64,000 nucleotides of DNA from Pholiota molesta (lineage: Eukaryota; Basidiomycota; Agaricomycetes; Agaricales; Strophariaceae): the NCBI GenBank assembly GCA_014925825.1, contig JACGCK010000116.1:62001-126000 (forward strand). The letters run 5' to 3'. Below the pieces are notes generated by a model. That model was not told the DNA's origin and searched no databases. It saw nothing but the letters and a program-made list of their open reading frames with translations. Shown here piece after piece: positions 1 through 10,861 of this stretch (positions are counted from its first letter, which is position 1; every line of letters starts with the position of its first letter). The position numbers and the translations under genes are program-made.

Positions 1-1429
1 TGATAGACAACTTCAATTGCGTCGAAGATTGTCCCATTTTCGCTGACATGTATGATTTTTCCCGCATGTATGCTGGAGGATCATTAGCTGCCGCACGAAA
101 ACTGGCTGCGGGAACTACAGATATTGCAATCAACTGGTCCGGCGGTCTCCACCACGCTAAACGCGGTGAAGCAAGCGGATTTTGCTACGTCAACGACATC
201 GTACTTGCTATTCTTGAACTTCTTAGGTGAGAACTGTCCGGTATCTTTTTCTCTTGTTACTCTAACAATCTTACAGATACCATCCCCGCGTTCTGTATAT
301 TGATATCGATATCCACCATGGCGATGGTGTTGAACTTGCCTTCTATAATTCTAACCGCGTCATGACGGTCTCGTTTCACAAATACACTGGCGACTTCTTC
401 CCTGGCACTGGCAAACTGGACGATAATGGCTCTGGTTCCGGAAAGCACTTCTGTTTGAACGTCCCACTTCAGGACGGGATTGACGACGACATGTATCTCA
501 CTGTGTTCAAAACCGTGATAGACGACACAGTCACCGCCTTCCGCCCTACCGCCATCGTTTTGCAATGTGGTGCGGACTCTCTCGGCTGCGATCGGCTCGG
601 CGCGTTCAACCTTTCCATCGCCGCCCACGGCGAGTGCGTCAACTTCGTGCGAAAGTACAACGTTCCGTTGCTCGTCGTTGGAGGCGGTGGATATACCATC
701 AAAAACGTCAGCCGGTGTTGGACGTACGAAACATCCGTGCTCGTTGGGGCATCAATACCGGACGAACTACCCGCCACGGTCTACGATTCCTTCTTCGCCG
801 ATTCGCATTGGAAGCTCCATCCACCGCTGACAGGAAAAGTCGACAACCAAAATTCGCCTGCCTCGCTACAACGAATCACCGTAAGTATACGAAACAAACT
901 CCGGTATCTGCAAGGCGCGCCGAGTGTGGCCATGCAAGAAATCCCTCCCGACCTGCAAGGCCTTCTCGCAGACGAGAACAGGAATGCGGAAGAAAAGGAC
1001 GAAGAAAAGGGGACTGGCCAGGCGGGAGAGAAGCGCCAGGGTCGTTCCACGGCACGAAACGAGTTTTACGACGGCGACAATGACAATGATCACGACAACC
1101 CTACGCCGTCAGCGCGCGGGCGGGGTGGCCCCGGACGAAGAGGCAGAGGTCGCGGACGCGGACGTGGAAGAGGACGAGGGCGCGGAGCCTCTACCGCTGC
1201 GTCCACGACAGCGTCTGCGCCGCCAACCCCCGCACCAACGACCGCAGGCGATGGCGAGGAAGTCGCTGCAGAAGTTCCGGCGACGCCGGTCGTCAAAAGA
1301 GGGCGGGGAAGGGGGAGGGGAAGAGGCCGTGGAAGGGGCAAAACTGCCGCGGCTGCTATTGCTGAGAGCGCTTCGCCGACGGAGGCGACCTCCACTCCTA
1401 CTCCCATGGACGTCGACGTGGATATATAG
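1..1429 (+). CDS. hos2: Histone deacetylase, class I Hos2/Phd1 (HDAC3-like) type, 3' part
   Basis: Zinc-dependent lysine deacetylase acting on histone tails, usually inside a Set3-type corepressor complex in the nucleus. The window opens inside the catalytic domain. One intron is clear (227-276, GTGAGA...TTACAG), and splicing joins ILELLR to [11 protein letters not shown] in frame. Visible class I signatures are [26 protein letters not shown], the metal-site DIDIHHGDG and the GGGGYT loop. The Hos2 rather than Rpd3 branch is suggested by [13 protein letters not shown] and [17 protein letters not shown] after the catalytic core. About 150 further residues form a low-complexity tail: an acidic/basic stretch, then two arginine-glycine blocks (around 1110-1185 and 1300-1345), ending in MDVDVDI. 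The start codon and the first 100 or so residues lie outside the window. Family confidence is high, subfamily good. Confidence 0.93.
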
Positions 1430-1615
1430 ATACTTTATATTGTAGTTGTACTATTCTGGGTTATCATATAATGCTTCATTTGTACAATATCATTCTGGGT
1501 ATCATAAGTAGTCAAGAATGTCCGATCTAATAAGGGCCGTAAATTAATATAAGTCATAGACAGAGAGTTCAAAATGGCAGTCAAGACGTAGGAGCGAGGA
1601 AGCGAGGGGTAGAGA

Positions 1616-2539
1616 CTAGGGGCGAGGGTGTAAAAATGGCAAACAAGGCGTAGATAAGCGTTTTTGCCCGCGTTCATGATCTTCCAGCGATAGTTGTATT
1701 GCTAATTCCATTTCGCGAATGAATATGGAAGTTTCGTCCTCTCCATCCGCCCTCTGCGACGTGGTTTCCAGCACCTGACCAGAGACTGAACGCCGTGGGC
1801 TATTGAGCGTATCCATAGATTCTGGCTCTTCAGATATCAAGTGAACCGTGCTCTTAGAGCTTCCCAGAGTCAAGCTCTTTCCCTCGTTGTTATCGCCCTC
1901 ACCATCAACAGACGTGCTTCCAGAACCTGCCGCTGCGACTGCACTGCGGTACAGCTGCTGTCGCAAAGGCGTTTCGGCGTGCTCTGCGTGAAAGCGGTCG
2001 ATGATGTGGGCACGTTCAGCCTCTGCACTGAGCTGGACGGCCTGACGCCCTTCGGCGATGCGCGTCAGGCGCTGGCGGTCGTATTTCGTTTGGCCGGAAG
2101 ATGAATTGAGCATCGCCCATGATCCTTGGACGGATATTGTCAACCTGCCGAGTTCTGTGGTTTTTTTGCCATGTACGACTGTAGCACGGTCAGATCAAGG
2201 TTAGATCTCCTGTTGATGTATGTGCTTACGTTGTTTAAGTGTTTCTACCAAGCCCTAAAGAAAAACTGTCAGTTTTGAGAGCTTCAATTGAGCCAGTCAT
2301 GCATACAGGTTTGCTTCCGCCTGGTAACGTACTGGATTTAGGTGATTTGAGTGGAGGAGTGGAATTGTCCTTCGAGAAGATATTAAATTTTCGCAGAAAA
2401 GAAAATTGTTGTAAACGTTACCGTATTTTTCTGCTTCGATTTGCTCTTTGCATCAGACTTGATCTTGGGCGGCCCTTCCGGTTTTTTGTCTTTATTCGAG
2501 CGACTTCTCAGGCCGTCATGTAATGCCACCACAGCATCC
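1616..2539 (-). CDS. Small UIM-motif protein of unknown function (first exon not placed)
   Basis: Three exons join in frame on the minus strand: 2422-2539, 2230-2254 (only 25 nt) and 1616-2154, with introns 2255-2421 and 2155-2229 that have GTAACG/TTTAG and GTAAGC/CCACAG ends. The product has a lysine-rich start (RSRSNKDKKPEG), a probable helical stretch with many Q/E/R residues, a Ser/Gly-rich linker, and near the C-terminus EMELAIQLSLEDH. That last motif fits the ubiquitin-interacting motif pattern of acidic residues, Ala, two-residue spacing and Ser. A role in binding ubiquitin is therefore inferred. The true ATG lies upstream of 2539; an ATG near 2630 could supply it but splicing there is uncertain. 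The family was not recognised. Confidence 0.6.
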
Positions 2540-2844
2540 CTAATACCTAAAAAGTTTCCATTAACTTATCATCTAGCGCCAACGAGAAAGCAGAAGAGAA
2601 AATTACCAAGCGAAGAATGAAAAGCATTGTCTGCTTTGGCGATAGTTGACCTACAAACAACCGTAGATATTCAACCTCCCATGTATGTATATACGGTATA
2701 TACGCACGATATAGTCCCAGCAAGTTTCGTTTCGTGTGTCAGTGACCAAAAGAGCGCCTGAGCGCCTCCGCCGTTTGTGAACTCCGTCGTTTTCTTTTGT
2801 GGGCTGTATTCCTTAGGTCCTGATGTGGCGTATCATATTCAAAA

Positions 2845-5401
2845 AAAATATTCTGATGGAATAAGACAAAGAAGAATGAACGTACGATGGAGTGTCAGTG
2901 ATCGCATAGATAGCAATTCCGCGTCAGCTAGGGTTTGGGCAGCGAAAGCGCTGAGTTTGAGGCACTGGCGAAAGATTAAATTTTGTGTGGGCTGGGAAAA
3001 AAAGATCAAAAAGACAGACATGTGTTGTAGACCACCAAACGGCCAACCGCGACGGATCCAAGTCGCATCTCATATTAAGCAGCGGCAGATGTTTGTAGAA
3101 CGCTTCCACGCCTTTGTTAACACCGTCCTGACGCAAAGACATCAGCCAACAGATCTTGATAATGATGCATATATTGATATAAGTTCACCTCTTCGTGTAT
3201 CTTGAGTGCTAGATTTGAAGCGGATGCCTTGGCTTCCGGGCTAACAGCGAACTTCAGAGCGTCTTTCAATTTCTCCACCGTCAACTGTTTATGATGAATC
3301 GGCTTTGGGCCAGCGCCTGCTTTGTGGATCATGTTACCTAAAAACGTCACAGAAAATCAGATAAGTGCAAACTATAAAACAAAAACAGAAAACAGAAAAC
3401 AGAAATAACACACCCCAGAACGCTTGATCACCAAAGAAAGGCACAACGACAGTCGGACGGCCCTTGGCCAGCCCTATCGCCGTCGTGCCTGCGCCGCCGT
3501 GGTGGACGACCGCGGCGACGCGCTCGTTGGCGAAGAGCCAGTCGTGTGGGATATTGCCGAGCATGAAAATGTGCGACGGAACGGCGGTGCCTCCCAGTCC
3601 ACCCTAAAATGTACATATATGAAATAGAGGCCGGGTGACGTATGTAGTAGGCACGCACCCATCCCGCAGAAACCAATGCTCTGACGCCGGCTTGTTCTGT
3701 TGCGTCGAAGATGATCTCTGGACGATTCCAAATTCAACTTAATTAGGTCTCTGGGGAAATTGACAGCGAGGAGGATTTACTTGACATTGCAGCGGGGTCA
3801 TCCACTACGACGGATCCAAATCTATGGCTCTCGTTCATATTTTACGATCAAACGATATAGATGAACGTATATACCCGATATAAACCGGAGGCGGTCCAGC
3901 CTCCAAGAAAGTAACAAGGTCAGGCGGAGGCTGGTATGACGTGGCGAGGTCGAGAAAGTAGAAGCCAACAACATCTTGAGAGAGCATGATTAAAATTGAG
4001 ATATACCTCAGAGGAATATAAAAAGCGTGCACTTACCGATATGATTTTTCCAATCACCCGGCTTCGGCACAAGCGCAGGACTCATACAGTACGTCCACGG
4101 AATCTTGAGGCGGTCCACGTACCCCGGACCCGTGCCGATGCTCAACGGCTTTAGGCCTAACTTCGTAGTGCGGAAGGTATTGATGATGTCCCCAATCCTG
4201 CATGGGCCGTGTTACTACTACTACCCGTTGAGCGCTTGCAAGATGAAATTCGGTCTGCGCACCCTTGCCATGTCAGGAGATCGGCGGAGGCGTAGCTGAG
4301 GTAGTTGCTCATGCGGTATCCTGCGTTTGAAGTGGCGATGTTGACTAATGGATGCGCGAATGCCACCGTCGCCGACCTGTGTGTTGCTTTAGATTTAAGT
4401 AGCTCATCTCGAATGTCCGAATACTGAGAGGTCTGACCAAGGCATGGCTAGAGCTTGATTAGCGGATGAGTAAGGAAGTTGTTATGTACGCACTGAAACT
4501 GAGAAGAAGGGGTATCCCTAAGGCTTCTGCGCAATGTACATGTGCAAATGCCGGTGGATTTGAGATAATGGCGTCCGCTGCGAAGGCGCGACCAGTGATA
4601 GGGCACGGGGAATGGCACGAATGCCAGCACCCGTCGATCATCTCTGTCAGCATCTTGCGCTTCCTGAGGATGTCGCCGTTTGTGAGGGAGGCGAGTCCAG
4701 GCATCAGGCCAGGATCTAGTGATTGCTTTGTGGTCAATATATGTCTGCGTTTGTTCGTAGGTTTTTGGGAGCATACTTTTGACCATGTAGCTCATCAAGT
4801 CCTGGGGATTTCCACCGATGCTGAAGAATTCGAGGCCTGCGTCGGTCACGAATTGCCGGAACGTTTCGTGCGTTGCGATGCGTACGCGATGTCCGTCTTC
4901 CAGAAATCGTTTCCCAAGGGCCACATAGGGCTGTACATCACCTACCACAGACGTCAGTTAGCCTAGGACCCATAACGCGTCCGTGATAGACGTACCTCGG
5001 CTTCCGACAATCATGATCAGAATATTCATGTTCGGGCAGGTCTTCCACGCCGTCTTGTCCACCGCAAATTCCTCGACGTCGTGGGCGTGGTCTTTGCGCA
5101 TGTCTGGTGCATCATTCTTGAGGTCGAGGTGGATAGAGATGCGTCCATCTGGGCTGACGCTTGCGATGGAATCAAGCCCCTCGCCTTCCGATACATATTG
5201 AGCATAATCTAGGGGGATCATTAGAGCTGTATGCCTAGGAAAGAGACGATCGAGGCAGCAGCGCGTACTTATGGATGGACTGGGGTGGTCGACGTCCAGT
5301 GTCAGTGTATCTTTCGGTGTAGCACGGGTTTTCTGGGGTATTGCGGCATTGCTCTGCGTTGCTTGGATATCTGAAGGGTTGATCTGCGATGTCAGCGACA
5401 T
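2845..5401 (-). CDS. UDP-glycosyltransferase, sterol 3-beta-glucosyltransferase-like (GT28/UGT)
   Basis: Predicted to transfer glucose from UDP-glucose to a sterol or other lipid. The ATG at 5401 begins a Ser/Thr-rich leader of about 130 residues. The GT28 N-lobe follows: [11 protein letters not shown] is joined across an intron near 4960-4995 to [12 protein letters not shown], then [10 protein letters not shown]. Next come [37 protein letters not shown], and the UDP-binding lobe NIPHDWLF...[23 protein letters not shown]. The C-terminal part ([14 protein letters not shown], then [14 protein letters not shown]) resembles the tail of Atg26/UGT51-type enzymes. No PH or GRAM domains are visible, so it is the short form of the family. 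At least eight introns are needed. The 3' end is uncertain because the last exon runs into a stretch of seven T where the frame closes quickly. Confidence 0.82.
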
Positions 5402-5643
5402 CTTCCAGGACGTATGACTCTGAGAAGATATCAGCCTGGGTGGGGTCGTTGTTTGAACTTCAGCGACCTGTGGCAGTGAAAAGACCAGGTGGCCTGGTAT
5501 AGTTTGAAATAGAGATCATCGTCATCGGAGTGATGAAGAAGCGCTCGCAGCAACTCGCAGCAAGCTCGGAGGCAGTAATCGTCCGAATGCGCCGACTCCC
5601 GAGGCCCGAGTGGTAAAAAGCATTTCAACCGGTGGATGCAAAA

Positions 5644-5737
5644 TGGTTCAATCCAGGATCGAACTGGAGACCTTCTGTGCGCGCATAAGTTGTAGTTCAA
5701 TGTGAGACAGAAATCATAACCACTAGACCATTGAACC
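5644..5737 (-). tRNA. tRNA-Val (anticodon CAC) with 21-nt intron
   Basis: Read on the minus strand, the 94 nt fold as a complete cloverleaf. The acceptor GGTTCAA pairs with TTGAACC and is followed by discriminator A. The D arm is GTCT-AGTGGTTA-TGAT. The anticodon stem TCTGT pairs with ACAGA. The variable loop is AGGTC and the T arm is TCCAG-TTCGATC-CTGGA. Loop positions 32-37 read CTCACA, giving anticodon CAC (valine, codon GTG). Twenty-one extra bases sit between positions 37 and 38, the canonical place for a nuclear tRNA intron removed by the tRNA-splicing endonuclease. Length without the intron is 73 nt, as expected. The gene lies between the UGT and Pfs2 genes. Confidence 0.93.
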
Positions 5738-5955
5738 GATGGTTATTCAGCGGTTGAACAATTGTAATGCAGGGCTTGGTGAATGGCTGACCCGGCCCGA
5801 CTTTACCGCCGTACCAGCCGTGCGATGTGCATGAAAGCCATCTCTGCGTCAGTCTTGCTCTTGCCCATCTCAGCGCGTCGGAATTCTGCCACACTCACAA
5901 GCCATATATGCAACAATAGCCTTGGGACTCCTTAATCTGCAACAGAGCTCTCGAA

Positions 5956-8040
5956 ATGACTAGCTTACCACTCCTACTACCGGGAAATGTCATTCCACGG
6001 CCTTCTTCGTCTACGCACCTTGAATGGAAACCGAAACGATACCTCTCAGAACCACAGCCTCCACCGCAAGATGATGGAAAGGTTCTGGAACAGGAGCTAG
6101 CGAATGCACGCCAAGTTATAGATGGAAAAATTATCAAGAAGACGCGACCTCGGCGGACGGTGGACTACAATGGCGGCATGGGCCGTTGGGCTCTGGTATG
6201 TCTGGCATCTGTTGACTTTGGACGCTTCTCAATGGTCGAATAGCTGCGAAAACTGCGACCGAACCCTAACTATGTACCCCATATGCGTCCCAGCCCACCT
6301 TTTATCGTCGACGTGAGTGTTTTACTGTTCATATTTGAACTTGAGCTCAATGGAAGAGTGTTCTAGCTTCTACCTCCGAAAGCATACCCAGACAATCCCT
6401 CCACTTCTCTATGCACTAAATTCGTTCATACATCTACCAACAAGATTCGGTGTCCCGTCAATGTAGTAACGGTATGTCAGGTCCTCCTTCATCATTTCAG
6501 ACTGTTAAACAACGCGATAGTGGACTCCAGAATCCCGTCGTGTACTTACTGGGTCAACAAGTGGAGAGTTCACCCTCTGGAACGGCCTTACATTCAACTT
6601 CGAGACCATCCTTCAAGCCCACGATACCGCGATATGCGCGATGACATTTACCCATTCTGGTGCCTACCTCGCCTCAGCAGACAAGAGTGGCATCATCAAA
6701 TACTTTGAGCCCAATATGAACAATCTTACTGCATGGCAGGGCTCCTCCTCTCGAGAGGCCATTAGGGGCCTGAGCTTTAGCCCAGACGATCGACGGTTTG
6801 CGACTGCTAGCGATGACTCGAGCGTGCGGATATGGTCATTCGCGGAAAGCAGAGTGGAGAGCGTATTGACTGGTAAGTCTGTTATAAATAAAACAAAATC
6901 TGATTTTTAACGAAATTATAGGTCATGGCTGGGATGTCAAGTGCGTAGAATGGCATCCGACAAAAGGCCTGCTGGTGTCAGGAAGCAAAGACAATCAAAT
7001 CAAGTTCTGGGATCCTCGAACGGGTACTGTGCTGTCAACACTGTAAGTGCATACATTATATTTGTATCAAAGTTTGCTTATCGTTCTGGATAGACATCAG
7101 CATAAGAACACTGTTCAAGCCTTGTCGTGGTCACCAAACGGTAACCTTGTTGCAAGTGCCTCTCGCGATCAAACAGTCCGGGTGTTCGATATCAGGGCAA
7201 TGAAAGAATTCCGTGTTCTGAAAGGCCACAAGAAGGAAGTCTGCTGTGTGTATCTTTGCTCCCTTTTTCTTTCCCCTTCGACACTCACAACCATCCCACA
7301 AAGCCGTCGCATGGCACCCCGTCCACCCGCTCCTCGTCTCCGGCGGCTCCGAAGGCGCCATCCTGCACTGGGACCTCTCCACGCCCGACGAGGCGTCCTT
7401 CACCCAGCCCGTCTCCACGCCGCGCGCGACGCTCTCGCAGGCGCACGACTCGAACGTCTGGTCGCTCGCCTTCCACCCGTTCGGGCACCTCCTCGCGAGC
7501 GCGTCGAACGACCACACGACGCGCTTCTGGAGCCGCGAGCGCCCCGGGGACGCGTCGTCCGTGTTCTCCGGCGGGGGCGAGAAGCCGCCGGAGGTCGTGG
7601 ACACCGCGGGGCAGGACGAGGAGGAGGACGCGATGGTGCCCGGGTTCGGGTTTGGGTTCGGCGCGGGCGGCGGTGCGGGTGGTGGCGGCGGCGGCCCGAA
7701 TGCACCGTGGTGGGGGAAGGAAGAGGACGGCGCGGGGCCGTCGGGCGAGGGCGCGTCGAGGCGGCCGGACCACCCGCAAGGCGCAGAGGACTTCATTCCG
7801 GGCTTCGGCGCGTCGGATGCGCCCGCGCGGCAGAATGGGTATGCGTCTATGGCCCAGCAGCAGCAGGATGCGTATGGGGCACCTGTGGTGAAAGATGAAT
7901 TTGGGAGAGATCGCGACTTTGGTGGTCGTGGTGCTGGGGAGGGTGGAGAGGGCGATGGGGGCTGGGGTCGGGGAGGAGGCGGAGGGCCTGGAAGTTATCA
8001 TCGCGGTAGTCGATTTGGCCCCAGGAGGGGACGTTATTAG
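5956..8040 (+). CDS. pfs2: Polyadenylation factor subunit Pfs2 (WDR33 family WD40 protein)
   Basis: Scaffold subunit of the cleavage and polyadenylation complex, acting in the nucleus on pre-mRNA 3' ends. The N-terminal region has the basic RRTVDYN motif typical of WDR33/Pfs2 ahead of the propeller. Six or seven WD40 repeats follow, with family hallmarks: RCPVNVV joined to [107 protein letters not shown] and [18 protein letters not shown]. Introns are clear at 6196-6250, 6315 to about 6366, about 6471-6521, 6872-6921, 7043-7094 and about 7247-7300. The C-terminus is a Gly-, Arg- and Pro-rich low-complexity tail ending RRGRY, as in other WDR33 proteins. The 3' half is noticeably more GC-rich than the 5' half. 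Confidence 0.93.
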
Positions 8041-8457
8041 TGCTCTGGATTATAGCACTGTATGCTTATGCGCATGGTAAGTTCTTGCCAGAAAAAAAAT
8101 GATGCTTAATATTAGTATACTATCTGTATGCACATGACGAACGCCACTCCTCAGTAAGTATTTACTCATGAAAAAAAGTGGAATGATGTGGACTATCTTC
8201 CATCTCTTGCTGCTTCAGTAATTACTGTACTATGTGCCAAAGCCAGGTGCCCACCAAAAACTGTGAAGACACTTAGAAATCTTTGCAAGGAAAGACCGAA
8301 GGTTGTCGGTCTGTTCTTTTCCTGATCCAATGTTAGCTGGCGGACAACATAGAAGAAAAAACCATACCCGGCATATCAATTCTGCGATGTTACCATCACT
8401 TTTATACCACTCGAACACTTGGTAATATTCACTGAATAAAAAATAATGGAGAATAAA

Positions 8458-10134
8458 TCAGATCACAATGCATCTCGTGGAAAACGTTTGGATTAACCTT
8501 CGGAAGAGCATCTTTTCTGCAATTCTCTTTGCATAGTTCTGATAGAATGCAGTTTTGTCAAAGGCCTTGATTTCTGACAGCAGCCAATCCTGATCAGATG
8601 CCGCCGAGCAAAGCCACCATTGGACCCATTGAAATTTTATACTGGTTAAATCTTCATGACTCTGTTTTGATGGTGTATAGGATTGTTCTAAGTTAATCAA
8701 GCCGCCAACTGAGCTATCGCTTAATAAGATGTCTCGTAAGGGCTCACCGAAGTCTCTGAGGAGCCTACATGTCCCAACTATTAACTTGGAATGTATCCGT
8801 GCTATATCTATAAAATATTCTCCCGAGCGATTGGGATCCAATAGGAAATCTTGGAAAGACTTGTGATAAAATTTGACACCGAGTTCTAAATTGGAAGGGA
8901 CCTCCACGAGAGATTGTATTGTTCGAAGCGCCAAAAGGCCATCAGCTACTCGGAAATTGAGTATTCGTTCTATTCGGTGTATGGGAAAGGATAGACTTTC
9001 ATTGGTTCTGGGGTATACAAATGGAGTACTATTTGAGGAGCTTTGGCTTGAATTTGGCTCGAGGAGTTGCAAGAAAGCCGTGGGTAGAGACGAAGAAGAT
9101 AGATTGGGAGTTGGTAAATTTGGATATCTTGTGAAGTTGGCGATTATCGCCCCAAGTATGGTGAGGGTACGGTCAAGATTCGAGGACGTCGAAAGAACGT
9201 GTTTGTAAATGTTGTCGAGCGCAAGAAAAGGAGAATCGATGAAACCTTCCGAAGGCATTTTGATGATCCAGCGTAGCCTTTCTGCTGGATTACCATTTGG
9301 ATCCTCGACATACCTGAGGAGAGTCGAGATGTATATGAATTGCCCTGACGCTCTGTCGACAATTTCATCTATGACTTCGGACGATGGCCACCTATTCAAC
9401 CGGCTCTTCATCAAGTCATGTGTTTTCCGTATGTTTGCGAAGCCGAATTGGAGAACTTGACGAATATCGTTATCGGTTTGTGACGTGCGACGGAGGAAAT
9501 TGCACCATGTACCGCCTACAAAAGGTTCACCGCCGAAAACACTTTTGATCCAAGGCTCGGGTCGGCTTGTTAGGATTATCTTCAAAGGAAGACGATGGCC
9601 AACAAAACTAGACTGTAGAAGCTGTAAAAACAGAGTCTGATCACGTTCTCCGCCAGCTTCATCAAGACCATCGATTACAAGAACGATAGGGATGTCTGAT
9701 TTGTTGCGACTGGCCCGTTTCAAGGGATTCACGATCAACTGCTTCAGCTGAAGCTCCATATTCTTCGTGAGGACAGATTCGTCGGACTTGACGACGTTCT
9801 CAAGGTCAAGGCCGAATTCAGGATATACGCGAGCGAGCTGGTAGGCAAGAGTAGGAAAGAGGGTGTGAAGGTCGCTGTGTCCAGCTACCGAGCGCGAAAG
9901 GAAGAAATCTCCGCCGAGTCGACCAAGCTCCTGGAGACGTTGACAAAGAGACTGCGCTATAGCAGTTTTGCCTACACCAGCAGGCCCAGACAACCAGAAT
10001 ACCTCTGATCTACTCTCATCCAGAGGCTGGTCCACCCAACGCAGAGCGATGTCTAGGACGTCCTCTCTTGTACCTGGATGGCATTCCGATGCTGGATATC
10101 GTTGTCCAGAGTCGTGGATGGCACCATGAACCAC
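8458..10134 (-). CDS. NACHT-domain NTPase without C-terminal repeats (partial model)
   Basis: A STAND-class signalling NTPase, a group that in fungi includes NLR-like proteins tied to non-self recognition and cell death. The open frame encodes 558 residues. It begins with the agaricomycete NACHT lead-in GAIHDSGQRYPASECHPGTR, followed by the P-loop GPAGVGKT at about residues 50-57 and Walker B VLVIDGLDEAGG at about 151-162, then ILTSRPEPW (sensor I-like) and a helical C-terminal half. The conserved FYHKSFQDFLLDPNRSGEYF end-of-NACHT motif is present. The frame does not start with ATG, so an upstream exon is required; an open stretch up to 10442 could supply it, but I could not join the phases. 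One or two short 3' exons down to about 8230 are possible, with splice-like sites at 8499 and 8413. No WD40, ankyrin or TPR repeats are seen. Confidence 0.78.
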   Translation of the reverse strand: MVHGAIHDSGQRYPASECHPGTREDVLDIALRWVDQPLDESRSEVFWLSGPAGVGKTAIAQSLCQRLQELGRLGGDFFLSRSVAGHSDLHTLFPTLAYQLARVYPEFGLDLENVVKSDESVLTKNMELQLKQLIVNPLKRASRNKSDIPIVLVIDGLDEAGGERDQTLFLQLLQSSFVGHRLPLKIILTSRPEPWIKSVFGGEPFVGGTWCNFLRRTSQTDNDIRQVLQFGFANIRKTHDLMKSRLNRWPSSEVIDEIVDRASGQFIYISTLLRYVEDPNGNPAERLRWIIKMPSEGFIDSPFLALDNIYKHVLSTSSNLDRTLTILGAIIANFTRYPNLPTPNLSSSSLPTAFLQLLEPNSSQSSSNSTPFVYPRTNESLSFPIHRIERILNFRVADGLLALRTIQSLVEVPSNLELGVKFYHKSFQDFLLDPNRSGEYFIDIARIHSKLIVGTCRLLRDFGEPLRDILLSDSSVGGLINLEQSYTPSKQSHEDLTSIKFQWVQWWLCSAASDQDWLLSEIKAFDKTAFYQNYAKRIAEKMLFRRLIQTFSTRCIVI

Positions 10135-10861
10135 AAAGGGAGAATGAGAGAGGATCTGGAGCCCTGCAGAATATGTACAGGTTCTTGTTCGTTATACGCC
10201 CAAACGTTGCGAAACATGTTGGCGTACCATTCGACCCCAGATGGATTTCTTCCTTCACTGTTGTGAAATTGCCGCCGAACACTGCAAAATTCCTCGCTTT
10301 CCGGAACATTCCTAAAATGTTTAAGATAGAGAGATACTTGAGCCAATTTCCCTGTTCGCTTTTCATGGGCTATTACTGCACCTTGATACGACTCACCCAG
10401 TAATCTTGTGGAAATGATATAAGAGAAGGTGTGAATTGACAAACATTATTATTGGCGAGCCTGAAGATTATATATACCAGCTCGAGGCGGTGTTCACTGC
10501 AAGTTCATTGCATTGAATGTTGACGCTGAACATCGCCTCATTGTATAAATAGGCAACATGGTCAGTGTTGCGTCGCGAAGTGGAAAAGTTCACCAAGCCG
10601 TCGCTAGTTGTCACACACAGCTCGGACGTATAGATTGTATCTGGACTTCGGTGTTCAGTTCAAGTTCAATCCAACCAGTGGGCAAAGCGAATTTCAAAGG
10701 CTATAGCATAAGCGCGGGTTAGGGTTTGCGGGGTGGATCAGCAAGAACAAACACAGCTGTCGCGCCTCCTTCCTGCCATCGACTATCCTTTTACCTTTTA
10801 ATTGCAGCGTACACGCTGCAGGAATTCCTGAATCCTCAACTAAGCTATATACCACCGTCTA

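Noticed and set aside
7131..8001. Long open frames on both strands in the 3' half of the Pfs2 gene
   Set aside because: GC-rich low-complexity coding sequence leaves few stops in any frame; only the frame with WD40 motifs is real.
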